NCBI GenBank assembly: GCA_030620095.1
Contig: JAUTXW010000059.1
Location: 883,501-947,500 of the forward strand
Reading direction: 5' to 3'
Origin: Kuschelorhynchus macadamiae
Lineage: Eukaryota > Arthropoda > Insecta > Coleoptera > Curculionidae
DNA: 64,000 bases
The notes below the pieces were generated by a model. It did not search any database, was not told where the DNA came from, and saw nothing but the letters and a program-made list of their open reading frames with translations. Each line of letters opens with the position of its first letter. Positions within the stretch are counted from its first letter, which is position 1. The translations under genes and the position numbers were made by a program. This document shows, in pieces, positions 37,650 to 51,601 of this stretch.

Positions 37650-38597
37650 AATATTTTTGCGTGTATAGAATATCCCGCACCTTCACATCATTTATTTAAT
37701 CTTTGTATATCCATGTGAATTCAAGGAAACAAAGAAGAAATGTCTAAAAGCATATCTAAACATGTCATGCGGTCTTTTAAAATGTGGTTTGAAAACATTA
37801 CGTTCTTCTTTTAACTACACGTTTAAATTCTACGTAGAATCATAAATTCGTTTCATATTATACACATTCGCCATTTTTCAACAGTTTTCTAGATATCTAT
37901 ATTTATATATATTTAAATTAGAAAGTGATTTTGTCTCTGGTTTCACCAGTAGCTCTCACTTGACCAATTTGAATATTTTTTTTACAATTAAAGTTCTCTA
38001 GTCACAGACGTGTTACCAGTACTTCTTAAATCTCAACGAATCTCAGTTTTCCTATTTAGCATGTTATATAACATAAATAGTACTTATTTGTTTAATGATT
38101 ATTCGTATGCGCTTAAAAATTATGTGTTTTTGTACTAACAAGACTACTGTTATTTGCTGTAATGGATGCGCGATGCGTGTTTAATGTCTGAATAATTACA
38201 GTTTGTTCTAAAATATTTATTGTGAAATGATTACTTCGCCGACTAAATTAAATTTGTATATATACTTCCTAACCTCAATAAGTATAAAAAGTAATTCACT
38301 CTCCTGATCATTATTTATTTTCGAATTAATTAAACTGAAATAAATAGCTATTATTTAATAATAACTTGACAATAATCCAAAACATTTTAATATTTTTTAA
38401 AATTAATTTCTAAAAAATTGTTGCTGGGGGATTTCTAGAGCATATTTTTGCCTTCTTGGCACCAAATACCTCAATTCATTTTAGTTTCAATTCGACAAAG
38501 ATAATCTGTAGTTAATAATACATTGCGTATTTGACTAGTTAACTTAATTGCATATTTACAAGAATCTTTAGGGCTACTACATCACAGACCAAGAAAA
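37650..38597 (+). repeat. Repeat X copy within the left arm
   Basis: Same orientation as 31,414-32,491, ending at AAGAAAA where the retroelement LTR begins; the last ~80 bp of X seen in the other copies are absent here. Confidence 0.85.
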
Positions 38598-38887
38598 TGT
38601 TATATCACTCGACTTAAAATTAACTTTTTAAAAAATATTTTTATTTACAAAATCAAAAATTAAACTAACAGTATAGAAGCTTAAAAACGAATCATGATTT
38701 TATTTACAATTTACACTATTTATATAAAAGACGAATGCTGCGTCAGTGGGAACTTGCTTGCTGGGCAGATTCTGCTGACGAGGCGTCTCGGTACTCGCCG
38801 TCTCCTTGAGATAACCGACATCTGATACGGTGGGAACCAAGGGCATCGTACTTGAAGGTGACATTGCTCGTGAGAAAGGATATAACA
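38598..38887 (-). mobile_element. 3' LTR of copy B
   Basis: 290 bp, TGTTATATC to TATAACA. Differs from the 5' LTR by C to A near 38,622, G to A near 38,725 and A to G near 38,879 by eye. Confidence 0.9.
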
Positions 38888-38898
38888 ACTCCCCCATT
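38888..38898 (-). other. Polypurine tract
   Basis: On the minus strand AATGGGGGAGT sits directly against the LTR, the expected plus-strand primer of reverse transcription. Confidence 0.8.
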
Positions 38899-39120
38899 AA
38901 GATGAAAGTTGACGCGTGGTGACAACTTTCAGGTCCTCTGCTTATTGAGGTTGAGTTCAATCTCTTCACTTTCTTCAGTCGGGTCGCCAAGGCGGATGCT
39001 CGGTCTCCTTCTGGGAATTATTCTTCTCCATTGTATAACGTTAGATCCTCTTTTAGGTGGAGAGGGTGGATTGTCATCATTGCTAGTGGCTACTCCAATC
39101 TTGATGTTACGTGTTCGTCT

Positions 39121-40816
39121 TCAACATTTGCAAAAGATGTATAAGGCAATCAATGCGATAATGAGTGTTATTGTAAGGATCGTGAACCAACTTATGTGTT
39201 TTTTCACAAACGGTTGATTTACCAATTGGTCCAGCTGATCGGCATACTGATTCAGCTTGTGCTGGGCTATGTTCAGGTCCTCTACATCTATTTTGTTTAG
39301 CTTCAGAGGCTTCAAATCGGGTAAGTGAATATTCTCTGGCATATGGTTGCAGCAGTCAAAAGGGATGTTGACTGGGTGGTAATTGTAGGTTATGTTGTCG
39401 TAAACATCAACTGATTTCTGGGCACGAACTCTTGTACTCCCGACGAAGGCACTGCACTCGGGTTGAAGTTTCATCATGGTATTTGTGTTGATGATCTGAG
39501 TCTCTATATCTCTGGATCCACATTTTATTGTGACGGGCAGAGGGTCTGCAACAGCTATCAACCATAAATTCTGGCTGATTTCTTGAATGTTATAGTCTTT
39601 GGCAAGAATGACTAAAACTTGGCATGTTCTGGGTAGATGATCAAGTCTCTTCAGAAGCTGAGCCTCGCAGACTGCATCAGTATCAATTGGGTATGGCAGG
39701 ATGTTGGAACAGATGAACATACGGTTGCCTAGTGGTTTGCAGGACTTCATATTGCGGATGGTTGTATAAAGTAAAGAATCATCATTTCGCGCAATTAGTT
39801 TATTAGTTATTGACAAAATGTGATGAAGGCCTGTTCGATTATCCAGAATCGGTATAGGATATAAGTGATAGAGAGTGTATTTTTCAGGTTCGACTGAAGG
39901 TATTTTTAGTACAAATATTATTCTAGTATCTAATTGATATGCCTTTAATTCTATTATGTCGAGGTATTGAGCTACGCTTGAATAATATATCGACAAGGGA
40001 AGATTATTCTTCTGTAATGACTGCGATATATGCTTTAATGAGTCTGCTAAATCGTATGGAGTGATGATTGAACTGTGCAAAATTTTTAAACGTGCAAATG
40101 TAACAGCGTTTATAGCATCGTTCAAAGTATTTTCGATAAATGAATAGCTTTCTGTTAGTGATTCGCGCAAGTCTAGGATATCGAGTTGTGATTGATAAAA
40201 TTTGAGATGATCGGAAATATCCATAATTGATTCGCGAATTTCTTTAATATCATTATTAAAGGTTTCCTCGTCAATTTGAAGTTTTTGAATGGTTTCGTTA
40301 AAGCTTTTGATAACAGAGGTAGTTACAGATATTTGATTTTTCAAAAGATTTTCTATTTGGTATTCATCGTGGGTTAACTTTTCGATGCACTCGTTGAAAT
40401 ATTCACCATCGGAGGCGTCAAGATTACCAGTTATTGATTTCCAAATTGTTCCAATACCATTAAGAATACCACGTTTTTCTCTAAAAATGTACTTTTTACT
40501 GTCGGCCATTATTTCAGTGTACTTTTGGTTAACGGCGTTTGATATTTGTTTAAGGAGACTAATATGAGTTTGAACTTGTGGCTTAAAGGCTTTCATTCGC
40601 GGTACGTCTTCGTCTATAGTGTTTAGTAAGCTCTCTAATATTTTGTCATTATTACTAATTGTTTCTTTGATTGGTCCGAGGTCTTTGTAAAGAAGGAGGG
40701 TCCATTTATCATTTGAGATTTTTACGGTGGCTTCTTCATGAAAGAAAATTCCTAAGGTGTTGTTTATTGGTGTTAGAGTGTATTGGGACTGAGTGGCTTT
40801 TGAAAGTGCCAAGAAC
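39121..40816 (-). CDS. env: Env glycoprotein exon, open
   Basis: 563 codons open without interruption after the pol stop. Architecture matches errantivirus Env and baculovirus F-like fusion proteins: a surface part, a furin site REKR at residues 111-114 followed by a Gly-rich fusion-peptide-like GILNGIGTIWKS and LDASDGEYF, long helical stretches, several paired Cys, and a C-terminal membrane segment at about residues 541-561 ending CKC. There is no ATG at the start; the first Met is near residue 73, beyond where a signal peptide must be, so the start codon and most of the signal must come from an upstream exon joined at the acceptor at 40,817. The open frame contrasts with the broken gag and pol. 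In this family Env mediates membrane fusion and entry. Confidence 0.85.
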
Positions 40817-40830
40817 CTAGAAGAGAAAAA
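40817..40830 (-). promoter_or_regulatory. Splice acceptor for a subgenomic env message
   Basis: Minus strand TTTTTCTCTTCTAG directly between the pol stop (40,831-40,833) and the env frame: a strong pyrimidine tract plus AG. Errantivirus env is known to be expressed from a spliced RNA with a donor in the leader. Confidence 0.7.
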
Positions 40831-43800
40831 TTACTCATAAACTGGTTTTAGTCTGTCAAAATTTATTTTAGATTTTTGTTTAGATTCGGGGTTTATCAGA
40901 ATTGCTGAATTTTGTAAAATTTCGATTATTTTGAATGGACCGTTAAATTTATTTTGGCTCTTGTCCTTGATTTGTGATTCTTTAATGTATACCTTATCTC
41001 CTACATTATATTCATAGGGGTGAGCAGAAACATTTTGGTCGAAGCGCTCTTTGGCTTTTTCTTTTTGTTGACATGTTCTGGCTCGGGCTGTTTTATAAAG
41101 GAATTGCATGCGATTGTTTAGATCTTGCATATATTTGGAAATAAGACGTTTTTCATTATATAGAATTTCGGGTGGTCTAGATGAGGTGTGTCCAAAAATA
41201 AGTTCGTAAGTAAGGAAGAACATTAAACGGGTGTTTGTCAGGGTTTTCAGTTTGATTAGCTCGTATCATTTCGCTAAGTGTCGCGTGAAATCTCTCAACA
41301 GAGCCGTTTGATTGAGGGTGTCCTACGCTAGAGAAAGTTAGTTTGATATCGTAAAGCTCAGAGAGGTCATTCATTAAGGTGTTTTTGAATTCTCGGCCAT
41401 AATCACAATGTATACGTAACGGAGTTCCGTAATGTTGAAAAAATACAAGAAGTGTATTAACAACAGACTTTGCGGTCTTATCCTCTATAGGGTAAGCTTG
41501 TGTAAATTTTCTTAGTTCGTCACGTACTGTTAGGGCGTAATTTCGAGTTGGGTATTCAAATATGTCTATGTTTATTCTTTCAAAAAGTGTCTTGGGCGTT
41601 TCTGTTACGACTAGGGGACTGCTTAGGTTTTTACGACAGATTTTTACTTTTTGGCTAGTTTCGCAACTTTTAATAAAGTTTTCTACGGCTTTTATTATGC
41701 CTGGCCAATTATATTTTTCTTTTATGCGTCTTAACGTCTCGTTAATTCCGCGATGTAAGTTAGTTTTTCCGCGATGGTAATGATCTAAGATCTGAGGTAT
41801 TTCGTCTTCATTAGGGGTTGTGATGTTTTGACAAATACTTAATTTTATATTTTTGTCTGCAAAAATATACGAAAATATTTCAAGGATAGGAAGTTCGAGT
41901 GTGTTTTCAATGAAATAGGTACAAGAGATGTCAAGTTGGTCTTGACCGGTATAGAGAATGTAAAAGAGAAGTTGTGTGACAGTTTCTGGGTTAAACGGGA
42001 GAGGAATAATGAAATATTTACGATTTTTTGTTGATTTACTGGAGTAAATATTTATTTGTTTTGGATTAAATTCCATGTTTTCCTCGAAAATATCGTCAAG
42101 AATCTTATGATGTAGTTCTTCTAATTTATTTTGTCGAAAGAATGTTATAATATTTTTGTGTGATTTATCCAACAGCTGGTCGTTGGTTGTTTCGATTTTA
42201 GAATAATCGATCAGGGATCTGGTTTCGTAAAGACTTACGAATTTATTGTATTCTTCGGCTATTACATCGTCGTCATAGGTTTTAGGTTCTTCGATAGGTT
42301 CTTCGGAATCTGTCTCATTTGATGCAAAAACAGATATTTTTGTTTGAAGCTTTGCGCATTCTTGGAAATGATTTACGTTTATTCGAGATAAGGCATCAGC
42401 GTTTTTATTAATTTTTCCCGGTTTATAAACAATTTCGTACTGATATTTTCCTAGTTTTAGCCGCCATCGTGCTAACCTATACCTGGGTCTTTAATAGAAA
42501 GTAACCAAGTAAGGGGACGATGATCTGTGACTAGAATGAACTTTCTCCCAAATAAATATGGACGGAAATATTTCACGGACCATACAATTGCAAGTATTTC
42601 TCTCTCTATTGTCGAGTAATTGGTTTCGGCTTTACATAATCTTCTTGAGGCATAACCAATGTGTAAGTCTTTACCAATAGGACCTTGGGAAAGTACAGCG
42701 CCTATCGCAAATGCGCTTGCATCCGTTGTTAGTAGGAAAGGCTCATCGAAATTTGGATAGATGAGAATTGGGTCAGAAGTCAGTAATTGTTTTAATTCGT
42801 CGAAAGCTTGACGACAATCTGAGTCGAAATCAAATTTGATATCTTTTTTCAACAGTCTGGTAAGGGGCTTTGATATTTTCGCAAAGTTTGGAATAAACCT
42901 ACGATAATAACCAGCTAAACCCAGAAAGGATTTTATGTCTTTTGAATTTTTTGGTTCTGGAAATTTCTGTATACAATCGATTTTAGTGGGATTAGGTTTA
43001 ACTCCGTCCTGAGTGATTAGGTGACCAAGGTATGCTACCTCTTTTCTCAGGAACTCACATTTGTCAGGCTGTATTTTGAGGTTTGCTTTTCGAAGACGTT
43101 TAAAAACTTCGCGTAAGCGTGTGATGTGGTCATGGATTGTGGGTGAATACACAATGATGTCGTCCATATAGACGAGACAACGTTCATTGAGAATGCCTAG
43201 AAGGATGTTGTCCATTACTCTCTGGAAAGTGGACGGGGCGTTTTTAAGACCAAAGGGCATTCTTATAAATTCGTAGTGTCCGTTCTCGACAGAGAAAGCA
43301 GTTTTTGGAAAATCTTTAGGGTCTATCTCGATCTGGTGAAATCCTGAAGCCAGATCCAGGGTTGTAAAATACTGGCACTTGCCTAGCTGATCCAAAAGAT
43401 CGGAAATATTGGGAAGCGTGTACTTATCGTCTACCGTGGATTCATTCAATTTACGAGAATCTATGACTACTCTCAATTTTTGTTTGCCCGAGGAATCAAG
43501 TTTCTTGGGGACGACCCAAACTGGAGATGACCAAGGTGAAATAGAGAGTTTTGTGATTCCTTGTTCTAACATTTTATTAACCTGAGTTTTTACCTCTTCT
43601 TTGTGAATATGGGGATACCTGTATGATTTGGTGAAAACAGGCTTTGCACCATTGGTGTCAATTTGGTGTTTAATTTCGTTGGTAAAGGTAAGATTGTCAC
43701 CTTCGAGGTAAAATATGTCCTCAAAATCTACGCAAAGATTGGTAATTATTTCTTTTTCTTCTTCGTTAAGATGCTCTAAACGAAGTTGGGACTTAATGTT

Positions 43801-44652
43801 GGGAATGCGGTTAGGGGATAGCTGTTTATCGGATAAATTGTAATTGAGTAGCGAATGAGAAGAAAAAGGTTCGATTTTGATATCTGAAAAATTAATGGTT
43901 TTTGGGATGGCGTTTGCATTAACTACAGAAGTTAGAAATTCGCCTTTCTCATTGACATGGACAATTGCGTTTGGAATGTGAACTTTTTCGATTTCTTGTC
44001 TAGATAGGATAGCATCCGTGTTGACTAAATCACAACGTAATTTAAAAATTTGTTCGGTCCTACCTTCAATCTTAATTTCGTTAGAGTAGTTTACGTTAGT
44101 TATTTTATTTTTTTGTTCGAGGTTTTCTTCTGCCTTAAACAGTGGTAAAGTTTTAAAATTTGTAACAAGTTGTTTATTTTTTAAGTTGATGGTGCATTCA
44201 TAGTGTTCTAAAAAGTCGAGTCCTAGAATACCATCGAAATCAATATCTAAATCGTATATGTAAACTTTATGTGGGTTTCCGGCTTGAAAAGGAACTAGGG
44301 TTGATTCGGTGATAAGAAGTTTTTGGTCTGTGATGCCTTGAATCGTAACGTTTTCGGGAAAACGTTGGGGAAATTGTTTTACTGTGTTTTCTTTAAATAT
44401 CGTAATTCCTGCTCCGGAATCTATAAGTAGTTTAAAAGTGTTAGATATGTCTTTTATGTAATATAGATTTTTCGGGTTAACAGCAAGAAGGGGATTTAAA
44501 GAAAATGTTGTTCTGGGAAATTCAATGACGGGTTCATGTCGTCCAAATTCAGGGTTTGTATTTGGTTTTGGATTTCCGTCATGGCATTGGTATTTGAAAT
44601 TGTTTGAATAGGAGGATGGTTTTGATTCGAAGTGAGAAGAAAATTCTGATAT
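40831..44652 (-). pseudogene. pol: Pol polyprotein (protease, RT, RNase H, integrase), broken
   Basis: Minus strand. The frame opens at ~44,652, overlapping the gag end by ~150 bp, as for a frameshift-expressed pol. Protease: LLIDSGAGITIF with GILGLDFLEHY. RT: TTLDLASGFHQIEID and YMDD (LVYMDDIIVYS). RNase H: ATNYSTIERE-like and TDHRPLTWLLS. A one-base deletion at ~42,473 ends the frame (GIG stop); sequence resumes one frame over with ARWRLKLGKYQYEIVYKPGK. Integrase: zinc-binding HHC with the second Cys replaced by Ser (SCETSQK), then the D,D-35-E residues in NIDIFEY, HCDYGREF and NGSVERFH. After HPFNVLPY the frame jumps into TYELIFGHTSS (~41,200): a deletion of some 15-25 codons that is not a multiple of three. 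The GPF module and stop at 40,831 follow. Confidence 0.85.
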
Positions 44653-44765
44653 TCATCGTAATTCGTTTTATCTTGTTTGTCAATATTTTCAACATTTTGA
44701 TACTCGTAATCGCGGTTATCTAATGGGATCCACCGTTGCCAGTTAGAGTTCTCTTGTTCTGCCAA
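44496..44765 (-). pseudogene. Leader start fused to the C-terminal end of gag
   Basis: 89 codons. The first 14 (MAEQENSNWQRWIP) equal the leader frame of copy A; at the GGATCCCA boundary the sequence jumps to LDNRDYEYQNVENI and on to NPSLNFPEQHFL stop, which overlaps the pol frame and is therefore the gag C-terminus. The missing part must include most of the leader (~640 bp in copy A) and nearly all of gag. It is a clean internal deletion with no visible flanking repeat longer than ~8 bp. Confidence 0.7.
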
Positions 44766-44776
44766 CGTTGCCAGAT

Positions 44777-44794
44777 CCTACCACGACTGCGCCA
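44777..44794 (-). other. Primer-binding site, tRNA-Ser type, copy B
   Basis: Identical to 1329-1346 and likewise three bases from the LTR. Confidence 0.8.
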
Positions 44795-44797
44795 ATT

Positions 44798-46272
<1,475 letters not shown>

Positions 46273-46989
46273 AATATTTTCCATAATTGAATAAAAACAT
46301 TAATCAAATATTGAATTTCCGCTACAATTAAAAACACCTGAATAGAAATATCAATTTATCCTTAACGTACCTACCTCAAAAAGGGAATCGAGAAAGAAAT
46401 AATAGTCCAACGAGTTTAACAGACCCAGACGGAATTGGTATGAAAATTTGCTTTTTAGGGAAACAATCAGAATGACTATAATGAATGATTATATGATATT
46501 TACTTGACAACAGAGATCAAAAGATACAAAAAAAATCATCTAAATGACGCCATTTTAAGAACATTAATGAAAGTTATTGTCTAACTTTTCAGAAAAAATT
46601 CTAGTTATTAAAATCGTATTGCCAGGAGCCGAGAAATCGAGATTCCTACTAAAAGGGCGGTCATCAGATACATGAATGATTTTTTAAATGATAGCTTATA
46701 TTATAAGGATAAAAATCCACCGTAAGGTCTTAATGGAGTGCAATTTTTCATTCTGTAGTTCTCTGGTGTAATTTTAAAGCTACAGTTGACAGTTGACAAT
46801 TAAGACTTTGGACATTATTGTCTTACATTTCCATGACCTTAAGTCGCTTTCCAAAACAAACTGCAATTAAATTTTTTTCAAAGTCGAAAATCTACTTATT
46901 TTATGATGTGTTTTCATTCCGGATGTACATCCGTTTACTACTGTCGCTCTGAAAATTTTGCTGACATTTCGCCAAAATCACATTTGGTA

Positions 46990-47212
46990 TTTTCGAAACT
47001 TTCCTTCTCACGTCCGAATACAGTTTACCTATGGTTGTTTGGGATTTGTGTAATATTTGTATGTTGTGTTTTCTAAGAATTCTTCCGATTCTGTCTGTTG
47101 TGCCCTTTACATATGGTAAGATTACTTGTTGCCTCCCGGTTCATAACTTTTGGTATTCGTTATTCGGGAACCCTGTGCAATAATAGTTTGTTGTTTTCCT
47201 CTAACTCTAGGG
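46990..47212 (-). pseudogene. Short inverted PLE piece, head to head with the next
   Basis: Minus-strand PLE sequence between RT end and nuclease (ACAGGGTTCCCGAATAACGA, CATAGGTAAACTGTATTCGG) joins directly to the plus-strand PLE at 47,213. The same junction occurs in the left arm. Confidence 0.7.
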
Positions 47213-47829
47213 TAGGAAAACAACAAAATTCCAGTTTTAGATGTTCTGATCACAAAACTGCATAACGGACATTTTAAATGCACTGTGTACAGAAAACCAA
47301 CACATACCGACAGATATTTAAATGCAAGATCACATCATCATCCAGCACAAAGAAGTCAAGTTGTGGGCAATATTCTAATATCTAGATCCGTTCGATTAAC
47401 TGAAACACAGGCGAGAAAAATCGAACTTAATATAGAAGGCTACACAAATTGCACTATAATTAATGCACAGGGTTCCCGAACAACGAACAACAATTATTAT
47501 GAACCGGAAAGGCAACCAGTAATCTTACCACATGTAAAGAGCACAACAGACAGAATCGAAAGAATTCTAAAAAAACACAACAAACAAACATTACACAAAC
47601 CCCAAACAACCATAGGTAAACTATTTGGAAACTATAAAAACAAAATCAAATTGGAAAACCACGGTGTGTACAGCATTCCATGCCAGGACTGTGAGAAGCA
47701 GTACGTGGGGCAAACTAACAGGCGAATATCAGCAAGAGTGGAAGAGCATAAACTTAGCATCAGAAATAAACAAACAACCTTCCTACATCATCAGGAAACC
47801 GGCCACAAAACAAAATAAACTTAAATGGG
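47213..47829 (+). pseudogene. PLE relic in the right arm: RT end plus GIY-YIG
   Basis: Open plus-strand frame from 47,217 to a stop at 47,817: KIPVLDVLITKLHNGHFK, VYRKPTHTDRYLNARSHHH (C-terminus of PLE RT), a connector with TTNNNYYEPERQPVILPH, then GVYSIPCQDCEKQYVGQTN, ISARVEEHKLSIRNK and LHHQETGH. This is the longest intact PLE frame in the window, 200 codons, but it has no RT core and the same frameshift after GHK as the left arm. The PLE-type nuclease residues (GVY, YVG, Arg in NRRISAR, CxxC, His pair) look preserved. 3' sequence continues to the arm end. Confidence 0.8.
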
Positions 47830-48070
47830 TGTAGGGAGATAGAGCATTATAAGACCAGAATAATCCGAGAAGCCACAGAAATAGAAAAACAAGGAAATTT
47901 AAATAAAAGGGACGAACCATTAAAACTACCAACAGTATAGAAGACAGAAATCGACAAATCTAAAATCGCAAATAATTAAGCGGAATTAGCTCATCAACAC
48001 CGGCAACAACCGGGAAACATAAATAATGACCAACGGTCGCTCAGATATAACCTTTGACCGCGGGTGGGAG

Positions 48071-48106
48071 TATAAAAGGAAGCTCGCAGTCACTAACACT
48101 TCAGTC
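48071..48106 (+). promoter_or_regulatory. PLE core promoter: TATA box plus initiator
   Basis: TATAAAAG at 48,071 and TCAGTC at 48,101, ~32 bp apart, as at 34,830. It lies downstream of the PLE coding end, as expected for a terminally repeated promoter. Confidence 0.6.
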
Positions 48107-49080
48107 TGTATTCGGACGCGAGATGCAAAGCTTCGAAAATGCCAAATGTCCATCTCAAAAGTTTCCCAAAATTCAGCCTTAAGACAAAACGTGGAAGTTT
48201 CATTGCCAACTTCATTTTCGCTCGAATGGAATGCTCAGAATTAAGTTTTCCGCTACGCGAATTATGCTGTAATCCGCTTCTAGTTGTTACTAACTTCATT
48301 CAGTGACATAGGTATAAATTCAGAAACTTTTTATACATTCTTGTTTGCAGCAGAGTTGTTGTTCAAATAATGCCTCCCGGGATAAACTACATAAGTTATT
48401 GACATTTTGAAGGGGTTTTCGCCAGAAATAAACGCTTTTCCACTGGACACCTCTCAAAAGATAAGGTTTGGAAATATCTGAATAACTTATAGAAAATTAA
48501 TTTTTTTGTAGCACTAATCCATTTTAACATAGAAGGAACTATTTATGTATTTTTCCCATTTATTTTCTGTATGCTTTTTTTAAATAACATTATTTAGATG
48601 CACTTAAACAAATCAGTTTCGTTATAGACTTTTATAAAAAAATGCCTATTTTCTTGGCCTAACAATCGGCTCATACAACTGCCAATTGATACAAGATAAT
48701 CAATGGGTCCCAGAACAATTAGTGGTCGGTAGTGTGAAACCGGGAGTTAAACACATCGGAACACCATATGGCCCTTTAATGTTATCTTAATAGATCTAAT
48801 CAAAGACGATGTTCGGTTTTACCCTGCGGTTAGTTCACTTAATGCTGTGCCCTTTACCCGACGATGTACTGATAGAAATCACGTCTTAGAATTGCCAGAG
48901 AGGCCTTATACTATCACGGACATAATCAAGTAATCCTTGTTAGAACTCTGAAAAGAGGTCATTTTTATCAGAGTGTGCAAAATTGTATTAATTCACAGAT
49001 TTAAAATGTAAAAGAATAAATTTATGAAGTTGTTATATCCACTATTGCAGACTTCGTCATTTTCCTTATTAAAATACAAC

Positions 49081-51492
49081 AGTTATAAAATGTATTAGGT
49101 TATTTCGTAGTAACGTCGCCCCTGTAGATAATATTAAAACTTTTAAGACAAAGAGTTCTGGGCTGCAAAAACTACTTTTGGTGACAGTATCTTAGTGCCT
49201 ACAGGCTCTGTCAAAAGCGTACTTTTCGTTCTATAAACAACTTGTTTATAGAACACTCAACACAAAATTAATTCCTTAAATGTGCCTCTTTTGGCTGATT
49301 ATAAATAAACTAGGTTTAATGCCTTTATCGTCAAAGACAACCGGGGAAGATTTCAAAAATCCTGTCATATACGGCAGTGTATTTATATTTACTCTTCATA
49401 ATTGTTTTTGGAAGTTATATTGGTTATTTTAAGCGGTACAAGTATCAAACGTGATATATGTGTCATCAGCAAAGACAGGCATATTTATTTAAACAATATT
49501 ATACAGAGTGTCTCATTTGAAGAAGCAAAATTTCTAATAAATAGGACACTTTTAAGATATTCTGTATACATAAAGATGCCGCTATTAAAGGTAGTTCCTT
49601 GCAACCATTTTTTGTCTTAAAATTGTTTTTATATTAGCTACAGGGACGAAGATTTTTTTGGGTAGATAGAGCTGTAACACGCAGTATAGTTAGTGTTTTT
49701 AAACCAAGCTGGAAACAACAAAAAAAATATGCTTAAATAATATACTGGGACCATTCTTAATGAAGTAATAATAATTATTCAAAAAGGTTGGAAGGAGGTA
49801 GCAGTCAGTCATATGCTGTTAAAGAGTGGGATAGCAAGACAATTTCTATAATTCCTTTCTCTCTCGCACCCCTGTTTTTACCTCTGCTGCGCTATCCAAG
49901 ATAATTTTTATATCAACCAGGAAAAATCTCTTTAGGGATTGAAAGTATGGGTCGCTTCGAAAGGGCAACTTTTCGTCTGCTACTTTGTAGTCGAAAAGTG
50001 AACTTTCTGACCAAGTGTGACGATAAAACATATACATCCCCCTTTTCAGTGGTGAATATACTTTCTTTTTCCATCTTCTAAAACTTCTTAAGCCTTTAGT
50101 GAAAAAATTATTCTAATTATTCATTTGGCCAAACAAATTTAAGATAAATTAGGTTAGGTCAGTAACTTAGTGGAAACTACTTTCTCACTTTTACTACACA
50201 AAATGTGGATATAAACTAAATCATTTTCTGTCTTCTTTTAGCACCATATTAATCATCAAACATTTGTCTGTATTTTTGTAAAAATAACTCGATAAATAAC
50301 GAAAGCCTGCTTAATATACTTCTCAATATCTTGGATAAATATCCAGAAGATTAGAATTTAAATTAATAACATAACCTCAAAACAATGCTAATTTGCTCAT
50401 TTTTACCTCCAAAATTACATGAAAAATGATATTATTGATAAGAAGAAAAAATTACCGTCAAATACAGTTAGCAAAACAGCTAACCCTCATTTGCTTAATA
50501 TGTCACCTAAATTCCATGATTATATTTTTTAGATGATAATATTTTAAAAATTACCATGCTTTTTAGTACATGTCTTTTTAAAGTTTATCAAACATTTTAG
50601 TAAAGCAGACTACTTGCTTTTAATAATTTACTTTAGCAAACTTTTTTTTAGTATAGCTAAATGTACATGGGTTTATTGAAATCTAATATTTTGTACTAAA
50701 TTATATAATTTTCTAAATCATTTTTAACCATTAACATATATTTTTATCAGAACCTAGTTTTACGAATTTATATAATTATGTCAATTATAATTTTTCGTAG
50801 GAAGCTTTTACTAAAAATAATCTGTAAGAGGAAGCAAAGTGTTTTATATTAAGTTGCCACATTTTATTGAAAAAATGCATATACAAAGCTTATTAAAGTA
50901 TTTCAATTACAATATACTATATAATTTTTCCCGTGTTCAGTTAATAAAAAAAAAACATATGACCTTAAGTTAAAGCAGTATAAAAATTCAGTAAATGCAA
51001 AAATACCTTTACGAAAACACGACAGGACTGGGAAATTCTTTATGTCTTCTGACAGCAAAATATGTTTCTACAGGTTTGATAAAGTGTGAACTTTAAAAGG
51101 GATAACAAGGTAGAAAATTTATCAAGCGTAGGAGATATATATGTCGGTCCCACATTGCAATTTGTCATCTGGAATAAGAAATTCGAGGTTTTTTTCATAT
51201 ACCGTACATACTTCGGTAAAAATAGGAGCAGTATTTATTAATAAAATCTTTTCGAATCATGACAAATATCACTTTTCTTTTCTTGGCTTCTCTTTAACGT
51301 GCTATTACTTGTTGTAGGTCCTTCACCGATCGGCATGAGAAAGAGCACATGGGTCATGGGTTACCTAATCAGGATAAACTGACGTTAGAAAAATGTATTT
51401 TGACAAGCACAGAACCGGTTTTCGCATTGAAATGCGAGTCGTTTTGGTATTTTCTAAAAATATTAATAGTTTTTGATATTAACAAAAAAAAA

Positions 51493-51495
<3 letters not shown>
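49081..51495. other. Anonymous AT-rich DNA
   Basis: I see no gene, recognisable element or tandem repeat. Confidence 0.45.

Positions 51496-51551
<56 letters not shown>
51496..51551. repeat. (TA)n microsatellite, 56 bp
   Basis: Pure TA 50 bp upstream of the Tc1/mariner-like element. Confidence 0.97.
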
Positions 51552-51554
<3 letters not shown>

Positions 51555-51601
51555 GCTGTTATACTCTTTAGGACAGCTCTATGTAGGCGAAACAAGATAT
51601 A

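Larger units (their letters stand above)
34894..38597. repeat. Left arm of the 3.7-kb inverted repeat
   Basis: Matches 45,343-49,080 in reverse complement from end to end (outer edge GTTGCATTTTAATAAGG, inner edge CATCACAGACCAAGAAAA). Contents from outside in: ~750 bp of PLE 3'-flanking type sequence, a minus-strand PLE relic, a short plus-oriented PLE piece, ~700 bp of unassigned sequence, and repeat X. Both arms share the same 5-base frameshift in the PLE, so they are copies of one sequence. The inner end abuts the LTR of the retroelement. Confidence 0.9.

Noticed and set aside
38700..38990. 60-codon frame conserved in all three LTRs
   Set aside because: The LTRs are near-identical copies, so shared openness is not evidence of selection; no start context or known LTR protein fits.
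39121..40816. Host-domesticated env gene
   Set aside because: It lies in a normal position inside an LTR element with near-identical LTRs and its splice acceptor; openness is explained by recent insertion.
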